This document shows, in pieces, positions 1-5,136 of a stretch of DNA of 5,243 nt; the first letter of the stretch is position 1; each line of letters opens with the position of its first letter. The stretch lies in the NCBI GenBank assembly GCA_934444485.1, contig CAKSCN010000159.1:1-5243 (forward strand). Direction: 5' to 3'. The notes below the pieces were generated by a model. It did not search any database. It saw only the letters and a list, made by a program, of their open reading frames with translations, and was not told the origin of the DNA. Made by a program: the position numbers and the translations under genes. The DNA is from an uncultured Eubacteriales bacterium (GTDB lineage Bacteria > Bacillota > Clostridia > Oscillospirales > CAG-382).

Positions 1-386
1 CCGTTATGCAGAATAAATGTCTCGGCAACCGCCGACGCAAGTGCAAATACTATAACCTGCGTCACCAAAAGGCGAATCACACGGTTGGTAAACACGAGAG
101 GTTTTTTCGCCTTCTTCGGGAAGCAGAGTACAATCTGCAAAAGCGCAAGAACCGCCGCCGCACAATCGGAAAAGACGGATGTTCCTGCCGGAAACAGCGC
201 AAGTATCACCGCAACGGCAAGCGGAATGAGAATGCGCATAACAAGTCCGAACGCCGCATTGGCACGAACCCAGCGCATCTGTCTTATTGCCATATAAGAA
301 TTAAGCTGATACATATGCGTGTAGTAAAGAAGCAATTCAGCCGCCGACACGAGCGCAAGAGCCGTGAGCAAAACCTCAAATATCAT
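1..386 (-). CDS. Membrane-anchored N-terminus of a probable MurF-type Mur ligase (partial)
   Basis: The gene starts on the minus strand and leaves the window after 128 codons, so only its N-terminus is visible. That part is almost entirely membrane: hydrophobic segments lie at about residues 2-22, 45-65, 72-89 and 104-124. A short basic loop (PKKAKKP, 90-96) followed by LVFTNRVIRLL separates the third and fourth. An aromatic, polar stretch after the first helix (YYTHMYQLNSYM) resembles the membrane extension that I recall on UDP-MurNAc-tripeptide-D-Ala-D-Ala ligases of several Clostridia. In that family the cytoplasmic Mur ligase domain would follow, but it is outside the window. The upstream alpha/beta hydrolase fits the same neighbourhood. 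The start at 386 is preferred over the ATG at 398, because the AAAGGA ribosome site abuts 398 directly but lies 12 bases from 386. The membrane topology is seen directly; the MurF identity is inferred and could be wrong. Confidence 0.6.
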   Translation of the reverse strand, partial: MIFEVLLTALALVSAAELLLYYTHMYQLNSYMAIRQMRWVRANAAFGLVMRILIPLAVAVILALFPAGTSVFSDCAAAVLALLQIVLCFPKKAKKPLVFTNRVIRLLVTQVIVFALASAVAETFILHN

Positions 387-421
387 AGTTATGACCATTC
401 CTTTTTGTGGATTTTCGGTAT

Positions 422-1204
422 TCAGAGCCGTATTCCGCCGAAAAATGAGCGGAGTGCGCCGTAAACAAGGTTGGGATTGTCCAAAAAGCTGTAATGAGAG
501 CCTCCGGCAACGGTAACGAGACCGCAGTCACGAATTTTCTTTTCCATTATGTGCGCATCCGAAATCGGCGTTGCTGTATCACGATCTCCCCAAATCAGAA
601 GCGTCGGCACGTTTACGGATGAAATACGTTCGGTATAATCATCGTTGACAACTTTTACAAGGCTCGCACGCATTATTTCCGACGCCGCTTTATAGTCGGC
701 AGAGCCGTGGCTGTTCTTATAATTCTCAAGCGCATTCGGAAACAGTGCCTTTACGGGTGCTGAAGAAAGAAGTGCTTTGCCGAGCTTGTACTTTCGGATT
801 TTAAGCTTCTGCATAAAGGTTTTCTTCGGCACAATGCCGGCACTGTCAATAAGCACCGCTTTTTCAACCGAAACAGGGAGTTTTTCTCTCGAAAGAAGAT
901 TTAAGATAGTTCTTCCGCCGTGAGAATGTCCCACAAGCGACACATCTTTTATATCGAGCTTATCAAGCACCGCAAGGGCAAAGTCGCCGTAATCGTCAGT
1001 CGAAAACGCAAAGGACGGCTCACTGCTCGCTCCGAAGCCGGGAATGTCGTATGTAATAACCCTGCAATATGCGCTCATCGACTCCGTCAGTCTCTCGTAT
1101 ACGGCGGTATTGGTCCCCCACCCCTGAAGCAGGAGAACAGCCTTTCCGCTTCCCTTTTCGGAAAGATTGAGGTCGATATCGTCGCCTTTAAAATGTATAT
1201 TCAT
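422..1204 (-). CDS. Alpha/beta-fold hydrolase, first gene of the probable MurF operon
   Basis: This is a 260-residue single-domain alpha/beta hydrolase with no signal peptide, so probably cytoplasmic. The fold's landmarks are in order: an oxyanion-loop motif QGWG (27-30), the strand-turn YDIPGFGAS (52-60), the nucleophile elbow GHSHGG with Ser94, the acid motif WGDRDTATP with Asp209 (or Asp207), and the catalytic histidine in GGSHYSF (His237). A basic, helical cap region spans about 123-190. The triad is complete, so the enzyme should be active; the substrate cannot be read from the sequence. The oxyanion motif starts with Gln where HGxG is usual. A consensus promoter lies upstream, and an AAAGGA site sits 11 bases before the start. 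The membrane-protein gene begins 35 bases after the stop with no terminator between, which suggests co-transcription. I recall similar hydrolases beside clostridial MurF genes, so a role in envelope metabolism is plausible but unproven. Confidence 0.88.
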   Translation of the reverse strand: MNIHFKGDDIDLNLSEKGSGKAVLLLQGWGTNTAVYERLTESMSAYCRVITYDIPGFGASSEPSFAFSTDDYGDFALAVLDKLDIKDVSLVGHSHGGRTILNLLSREKLPVSVEKAVLIDSAGIVPKKTFMQKLKIRKYKLGKALLSSAPVKALFPNALENYKNSHGSADYKAASEIMRASLVKVVNDDYTERISSVNVPTLLIWGDRDTATPISDAHIMEKKIRDCGLVTVAGGSHYSFLDNPNLVYGALRSFFGGIRL

Positions 1205-1267
1205 AATCGGGAATTTCCTTTACAAAGCACTACAAAAATCTTTTCACGCTGATTTATTTTACACTAC

Positions 1268-1296
1268 AGTATATCACTTTGCGCCGATTTTGTCAA
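1268..1296 (-). promoter_or_regulatory. Sigma-A promoter of the hydrolase operon
   Basis: On the minus strand a perfect -35 box TTGACA (1291-1296) is followed after exactly 17 bases by TATACT (1268-1273), five of six matches to the -10 consensus. Transcription should begin near 1261, giving a leader of about 57 bases before the hydrolase start at 1204. The promoter lies just past the terminator of the upstream gene, so this operon should be expressed independently. Confidence 0.85.
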
Positions 1297-1348
1297 GTGA
1301 ATTACCCGAAAGTTTGCCTCTTTTTACCTTTGTATTCATCTTTGAGGC

Positions 1349-1387
1349 AAAAAAAGACCGGCTCGGCGAAAAACGTGCCAAACCGGT
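1349..1387 (-). terminator. Intrinsic terminator of the beta-propeller gene
   Basis: Read on the minus strand, an uninterrupted 11-base-pair stem (1377-1387 with 1357-1367, two of the pairs G-U) closes a 9-base loop. It is followed by C and seven U residues (1349-1355). It begins 15 bases after the stop codon of the propeller gene. The plus strand has no U-tract after the stem, so the element works in one direction only. Confidence 0.9.
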
Positions 1388-1401
1388 ACATTACAATGCT
1401 G

Positions 1402-2982
1402 TTATGCGTTCACATTTCCTGCGGCGTCATATCCTCCGCTTTCTCCGTTTTCAGAAGTGCTGAACCAGAAGGAGTAGATCTTTCCGGACGTAACATAAAA
1501 ATGCAGTCTGAAAGCTTCACCCTCAAGCGAAGAGAGGTCGAAGCCGTCGAAATCGAGTTCTGCGTGTGTGCTGTCACCCGTGAAAGGCGCACTTTCCGTA
1601 AGAACAGTCTTTTTGTCGGCGCTCAGAATCTTTACGTATATGCCGCCGTTCCCTTCCGTTTCGGCGTTTATGAAAAAGTGCTTTTTTCTGCCAGTGAAGG
1701 TAAGCTTACGTGTGATTATCTCGCCGTCGTTCTCCGTTCCGAGCGAGACAAAGCCGTCACGTCTGAGCTTTGCTATACCCGTTGCGCCGTTTGCGTACAT
1801 GGTGTCAAACTGGCAGTCGTTTGGATTGCCCTTACCGCCGCCTGCCTCGTCTCCGGCAAAGCCGATGTAGTAAAACCACAGCTCGTCGTCGTGAACAGTG
1901 CAGAGACCGCCGACCGACTGAACATATCCTCTGTCCCATTCTCCACGCACCATTGACGCATTTATGAAGGTTTCGTTTGTCGGACGTGAAAAGTGAAAAC
2001 CGTCACGGCTGTACATTGCGACAAGCTCGGTTATCTTCGGCGCACCCGTTTCAAAGCCGACATTATTGTTCGGTCCGTAATATATCTGGAAAATACCGAG
2101 CATTATGCTTTCGTATGCGACGCAGTCAACATTGTAAAGCTCAGGTTTCACTCTGAGATAGGCGTTGGGTTTATCGGTGCTGTCGGCGCAAAGCCACTTC
2201 ACGTTTTTGCCTGTCCAGTCTGCACCCTCAAGGTAATCGTCGCACTCGGCATACTCTCTCGAACGAAGTCCCGACCACGAGCATCTTATGCTGTAAACCC
2301 ACTTCTTTCTAAATGGGTTATAGAACATCGTACTGCGGTCGCCCTGAGTCACCGTGTAGCGTGCCTTGTCCCAGTGAATGCCGTCCGCCGAAACAGCGGC
2401 TATGCCGGGACGGTCAAGACCGGGGCTGCGCATAAAGAGTTTATACCTTTCGTCCGGCTTGTCTGTATCGTAATCAATGAAGACTGTGGTTGAATCGGGG
2501 CGGAACTGACGTATTCTGCCGTCCTCGGCCGGTGCTCCCCTTTCGGGAAGAATTTCGTTTGTATCACCGACGATGCCGAGGTTCGGGCGTTCCCAGTGTA
2601 TTCCGTCCTTGCTTGTGGCATATCCCATTTTATGGAGCCAACCTGCCTCATACCACATTTTCATTATCTTTTCGTCTTTGTCCCACCAAACACCGCCGCT
2701 TTTCGGTGCGGCACACGGGAGACGCTCGTACTTTTCCATGGATGTTTCAGGCTTGAACACGGGGTTACCCTCAAACTTCTTTGCTTTGTGGCAAACAGGA
2801 TAAAGGTTATGCACTTCTATGAGAAAATCATCGACGAAAAGCTGTCTTCCGACGGTGATGTCGATAATGTCGGGCGGAGTGTCAAGGTACGGAACGGGAA
2901 GCTTATTCCTAAGCGTTTCCTCACTGTATTTCGGAGGCCATTCATCGGGGAGCATTATGTTGTTGTAAAGTCTTTCACCCAT
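1402..2982 (-). CDS. Cytoplasmic five-bladed beta-propeller protein, GH32/GH43-like putative glycosidase
   Basis: The protein has 526 residues and no signal peptide. It opens with a polar leader and then the motif GRQLFVDDFLIE (45-56), a hallmark of a large, poorly characterised group of proteins related to the GH32/GH43/GH68 beta-propeller hydrolases. Blade repeats of the Asp-box-like form S-x-D-G-x-H-W/F recur at 124-130, 198-204 and 325-331. Other propeller signatures are GNPVF (72-76), WWDKDEKIMKMWY (99-111) and ELWFYYIG (367-374). After about residue 423 a smaller beta-sandwich follows, of the kind that caps GH32-like enzymes, ending near LHFYVTSGKIYSFWF. Asp51 and Asp52 are candidate catalytic or substrate-binding acids by position; this is inference. 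The frame is open upstream to 3057, but that region is the promoter. AAGGAG lies 7 bases before 2982, which fixes the start. The gene stands alone between its own promoter and terminator, with no transporter or regulator beside it, so its substrate cannot be inferred. Confidence 0.8.
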   Translation of the reverse strand: MGERLYNNIMLPDEWPPKYSEETLRNKLPVPYLDTPPDIIDITVGRQLFVDDFLIEVHNLYPVCHKAKKFEGNPVFKPETSMEKYERLPCAAPKSGGVWWDKDEKIMKMWYEAGWLHKMGYATSKDGIHWERPNLGIVGDTNEILPERGAPAEDGRIRQFRPDSTTVFIDYDTDKPDERYKLFMRSPGLDRPGIAAVSADGIHWDKARYTVTQGDRSTMFYNPFRKKWVYSIRCSWSGLRSREYAECDDYLEGADWTGKNVKWLCADSTDKPNAYLRVKPELYNVDCVAYESIMLGIFQIYYGPNNNVGFETGAPKITELVAMYSRDGFHFSRPTNETFINASMVRGEWDRGYVQSVGGLCTVHDDELWFYYIGFAGDEAGGGKGNPNDCQFDTMYANGATGIAKLRRDGFVSLGTENDGEIITRKLTFTGRKKHFFINAETEGNGGIYVKILSADKKTVLTESAPFTGDSTHAELDFDGFDLSSLEGEAFRLHFYVTSGKIYSFWFSTSENGESGGYDAAGNVNA

Positions 2983-2989
2983 AGCGTTT

Positions 2990-2995
2990 CTCCTT
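2990..2995 (-). promoter_or_regulatory. Ribosome binding site deciding the propeller gene start
   Basis: AAGGAG stands 7 bases before the ATG at 2982. The in-frame ATG at 3057 lies inside the promoter, upstream of the expected transcript start, and cannot be used. The site sits in the 11-base loop of a possible small hairpin with arms AGCGT (2999-3003) and ACGCT (2983-2987). Confidence 0.85.
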
Positions 2996-3038
2996 TTTAC
3001 GCTGATTTTATTATTTTTGCACAATAACACCTCGTATG

Positions 3039-3059
3039 CCATGTCAGTATACCACATGG
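3039..3059. promoter_or_regulatory. Candidate operator: inverted repeat straddling the -10 box
   Basis: Perfect six-base arms CCATGT (3039-3044) and ACATGG (3054-3059) flank nine bases that contain the whole -10 hexamer and reach the expected transcript start. A symmetrical site there is the classic place for a dimeric repressor. No regulator gene is adjacent and the arms are short, so this is a hypothesis only. Confidence 0.35.
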
Positions 3060-3074
3060 TTCTGTAAATGTCAA
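3046..3074 (-). promoter_or_regulatory. Sigma-A promoter of the beta-propeller gene, extended -10
   Basis: A perfect TTGACA (3069-3074) and TATACT (3046-3051) are separated by 17 bases. The bases TGG just before the -10 box form an extended -10 (TGn). Transcription should start near 3039, leaving a leader of about 57 bases. Such a strong core implies high basal expression unless a repressor intervenes; a candidate operator overlaps the -10 box. Confidence 0.87.
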
Positions 3075-3095
3075 CAACAAATTTTTTAGGAGGAT

Positions 3096-3121
3096 AAAAA
3101 AAGGAGCGGAAAAACCGCCCC
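3096..3121 (-). terminator. Intrinsic terminator of the spoIID-lipoprotein operon
   Basis: On the minus strand a seven-pair G+C-rich stem (3115-3121 with 3103-3109, one G-U pair) closes a UUUUU loop and is followed by seven U residues (3096-3102). It lies 33 bases after the lipoprotein stop codon and 22 bases before the -35 box of the next promoter, so it separates the two units. Confidence 0.88.
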
Positions 3122-3154
3122 CGTTATGTCTTTCAAAAAATGATAAGTACGCAA

Positions 3155-3595
3155 TTACTTTATGCCCATTCCTCGAAGAAGGTCGTTTACTGTGTCATCA
3201 TCGCCGCTTTCGTAGTTGATGAACACGACAACATTTCCGCTCACAATCGTTTTGCAGACGACTCCGTCAGCCTCTCCGAAGGCATAGGTGCTGTCCTCGC
3301 CGTTCCCGGTGTTTACCTCGGAATAGCCGTTCTCTATTACCTCCTTGTCGTTCTCAAAGAGCATGAGAGCGTCCTCCTCGTCCTTACACTCGACGTAAGA
3401 GAGATTGGGAAGACCGCTTGAATCTTTTGCGCTGAAGCAGGGATAGTCGCTGTCGCTCTCCATTGTAACCTCGTAGCCCTTGGACTTCAGGTACATACTT
3501 GCGGAATCGGTTTTGCTCTTAGAGCAGGCGCACAGTGTGCACAGCATTGCTGCGGCAAGAAAAAATGCCGCAATTTTTCTTTTTGACGTAAACAT
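3155..3595 (-). CDS. Small putative lipoprotein of unknown function, downstream of spoIID
   Basis: The product has 146 residues. A basic start (FTSKRK), a hydrophobic core at 8-21 and a lipobox-like LCAC point to export, cleavage before Cys24 and lipid attachment on the outer face of the membrane. Cys22 also precedes the site, which is unusual but compatible. The mature part is about 120 residues, acidic, and has three cysteines (53, 70, 114). Its pattern looks like alternating strands and a helix: YVECKDEEDALMLFEND resembles a strand followed by an acidic helix, and VVVFINYES a late strand, with a final helix DDTVNDLLRGMGI. I do not recognise the family. AGGTGAGG lies 9 bases before the start. 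The gene begins 28 bases after the spoIID stop with no terminator between, so it is probably made from the same transcript and may act with SpoIID in sporulation. Lipoprotein status is well supported; the role is open. Confidence 0.8.
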   Translation of the reverse strand: MFTSKRKIAAFFLAAAMLCTLCACSKSKTDSASMYLKSKGYEVTMESDSDYPCFSAKDSSGLPNLSYVECKDEEDALMLFENDKEVIENGYSEVNTGNGEDSTYAFGEADGVVCKTIVSGNVVVFINYESGDDDTVNDLLRGMGIK

Positions 3596-3604
3596 GATTA
3601 TTTA

Positions 3605-3612
3605 CCTCACCT
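3605..3612 (-). promoter_or_regulatory. Ribosome binding site of the lipoprotein gene
   Basis: AGGTGAGG lies in the short gap after the spoIID stop and 9 bases before the lipoprotein ATG. It supports the chosen start and independent translation from a shared message. Confidence 0.75.
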
Positions 3613-3623
3613 TTCTTTTGTTT

Positions 3624-5051
3624 TTACCACACCGTTATTTCAACGCCGGTATAATAGTGCGTAAGAATGTCGGTATAAGAGCTTCCCTGCTTTGCCATGG
3701 TACAAGCACCGAGCTGGCTCATTCCGACGCCGTGTCCGTAGCCGAGGCAAACGAAGGTTATATTGTCAGCGTCGTAGTTAACCGTAAAGCAGGTTGAACG
3801 CAGAGAGAAAATACTCTTGAACTTCTGACCGCTGATATATTCGCCGGCAACCGTCATGTAGTCAACCTTGCCGGAAGCTGTCTGGACTGCGGCACCGAGA
3901 AATTCGGAGAAGTCACTGTCATAATACTCCCCGGCGGACGAATATCCTGCCGAAACAAGTCGTCTGATAAACTCTTCTTTCGAGTAGGTTTTGTGTGCGC
4001 TTATGAGTGCAAGCATTTCGGGGTCATCCTTTTCGGGTGAAGATACCGAAACAAGGTAAGGCAGGCTGCCGCCCCAAACGTCCGCACTCGCCATCGTACT
4101 GCCGCCGCTGGAGGCGTGGTATGCCGCTGTTATCGGAGAGCCGTTATACGTGATTATCTGACCGCTTGTCTGCTTTGCGGCGGAATACGCTCTGTCGTAG
4201 TAATGCTGTCCGGAATTGCCGTACTTTGCGATAAACGCATTCTTTTCGAGAAACGCCTGACAATGACCTGGGTTTGTGCAGACATCCGCATTATCGTGAG
4301 TTGACGAGTTAACTATTCTGTTTACCACAAAGGTTCTCGACGCAACCGCCTGCGCTTTGAGCGCTTCGTCGCCGGCATACGAGGGCATTTCGGAGATAAT
4401 TACCTGTGCAAGGTACTCATCGAGGTCGAGAGTCGAAACCGTGCCGCTTGCCGAATCGAGAACTCTGACAGTCGTTATTCTGCCCTTCGAGCTTCCCGTG
4501 ACTATCACATTTGAAGAAGGCTTGGAGGGTTCGGGGTTCACATTTTCAGGTTCGTCGTTCTTTGGTTCCTCCGCATTCGGAGCGGTGGGAATATCCTGTT
4601 CCTTAACGGGAGTTTTGGGTTCTTCGCTTGTCACGGTTTGACTGCCGGGTTCGTTTACCGTGACGGAGGGTGCTTCGGCACCGGTTGTTTTCGTGTCGTA
4701 AACGGTGTCATCGTCGTCAAAAACAACATTCGAGAAAAGCTCCTTGAGCATATAGCTTTCACTGAGAGTCGGCTTGTACACCTCGGTTTCCGACTGCTGA
4801 AGCTCTTCTTCGTCAACGCTTTCCCCGGTATTTTCGGAAGTCTTCGGGATTTCATTTTCGGTCTCTTCGTCAGCGGCAGGCTTTACGGCGGCTTCGGAGA
4901 CGCTCACCTGTTTGTCCGGAACGTCGTCAACGGGCATTCCGTTCATAAGCATTGCCATTGAAGGTGCTGCAACGAGAACAAAAATGAAGCAAGCGAGTGA
5001 AATAATTCGCATAAGCATACATTTTCGTTGAGTTTCAGTAATTTTCTGCAT
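3624..5051 (-). CDS. spoIID: Stage II sporulation protein D (SpoIID), peptidoglycan lytic transglycosylase
   Basis: SpoIID is a mother-cell lytic transglycosylase that, with SpoIIM and SpoIIP, degrades septal peptidoglycan so that the forespore can be engulfed. In this 475-residue protein a membrane anchor (about 15-35) is followed by a long acidic Pro/Glu/Thr-rich linker (about 42-187), then the SpoIID/LytB catalytic domain. That domain shows DEYLAQVIISEMP with the probable catalytic Glu221, EALKAQAVASRTF (229-241), HASSGGST (312-319) and the C-terminal GYGHGVGMSQ (437-446). His252, Cys258, His263 and Cys264 match in spacing the zinc ligands I recall from the Clostridioides difficile SpoIID structure. 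The linker makes the protein clearly longer than the roughly 340-residue Bacillus subtilis form. An ATG at 5060 is in frame, but it is only 2 bases from the AGAGGT ribosome site; the ATG at 5051 is 11 bases away and is preferred. The lipoprotein gene follows in the same unit. A relative such as a vegetative SpoIID-domain protein is possible. Confidence 0.92.
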   Translation of the reverse strand: MQKITETQRKCMLMRIISLACFIFVLVAAPSMAMLMNGMPVDDVPDKQVSVSEAAVKPAADEETENEIPKTSENTGESVDEEELQQSETEVYKPTLSESYMLKELFSNVVFDDDDTVYDTKTTGAEAPSVTVNEPGSQTVTSEEPKTPVKEQDIPTAPNAEEPKNDEPENVNPEPSKPSSNVIVTGSSKGRITTVRVLDSASGTVSTLDLDEYLAQVIISEMPSYAGDEALKAQAVASRTFVVNRIVNSSTHDNADVCTNPGHCQAFLEKNAFIAKYGNSGQHYYDRAYSAAKQTSGQIITYNGSPITAAYHASSGGSTMASADVWGGSLPYLVSVSSPEKDDPEMLALISAHKTYSKEEFIRRLVSAGYSSAGEYYDSDFSEFLGAAVQTASGKVDYMTVAGEYISGQKFKSIFSLRSTCFTVNYDADNITFVCLGYGHGVGMSQLGACTMAKQGSSYTDILTHYYTGVEITVW

Positions 5052-5062
5052 AATTTTCATTT

Positions 5063-5068
5063 ACCTCT
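5063..5068 (-). promoter_or_regulatory. Ribosome binding site bearing on the spoIID start
   Basis: AGAGGT is the only Shine-Dalgarno-like string before spoIID. Its spacing is 2 bases to the first in-frame ATG (5060) and 11 bases to the second (5051), so the second is more likely to be used. Confidence 0.55.
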
Positions 5069-5096
5069 TGCAAAATTAGTTTTTCTGTGGTATACT
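5068..5096 (+). promoter_or_regulatory. Sigma-A promoter of the divergent plus-strand gene, extended -10
   Basis: On the plus strand TTGCAA (5068-5073, five of six to consensus) and TATACT (5091-5096) are 17 bases apart, with TGG before the -10 box giving an extended -10. Transcription should start near 5103, about 34 bases before the ATG at 5137. The -35 box touches the spoIID ribosome site, so the two divergent units share almost all of this 85-base gap. Confidence 0.78.
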
Positions 5097-5120
5097 ATTC
5101 TCATTGATACAATAATATTC
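5092..5120 (-). promoter_or_regulatory. Possible sigma-E-type promoter for spoIID (weak)
   Basis: No convincing sigma-A promoter faces spoIID. GAATATT (5114-5120) matches the sigma-E -35 pattern as I recall it (GHATAHT). Fourteen bases later AATAGTAT (5092-5099) partly matches CATACAHT. The spacing suits sigma-E and the spoIID gene is a known sigma-E target in Bacillus, but the -10 match is poor. Confidence 0.3.
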
Positions 5121-5136
5121 GGAAGGTGACAGAAAT

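Noticed and set aside
6..464. A 152-codon plus-strand open frame at the left edge
   Set aside because: The product is extremely rich in Arg, Lys and His with no fold signature, and it lies opposite the membrane protein gene, whose helices are clear.
1228..1268. Direct repeat CACTACA at 1228-1234 and 1262-1268 in the hydrolase leader
   Set aside because: Seven bases repeated once in an A/T-rich leader is within chance, and no symmetrical site is formed.
1279..1956. A 225-codon plus-strand open frame antisense to the propeller gene
   Set aside because: It runs opposite a well-supported coding gene and across its terminator, has no recognisable domain or ribosome site, and its composition is what antisense reading of this gene would give.
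2983..3057. A 25-residue upstream extension of the propeller protein starting at 3057
   Set aside because: The ATG lies between the -35 and -10 boxes, upstream of the expected transcript start, while 2982 has an ideal ribosome site.
3088..3093. AGGAGG on the plus strand, a perfect Shine-Dalgarno string
   Set aside because: No start codon follows at usable distance; the next ATG (3125-3127) opens a five-codon frame only. The string is part of the A/G-rich gap beside the terminator.
4638..4961. Plus-strand open frame opposite the SpoIID linker
   Set aside because: The low-complexity acidic linker leaves its antisense frames open; there is no ribosome site or domain, and it is a shadow of spoIID.
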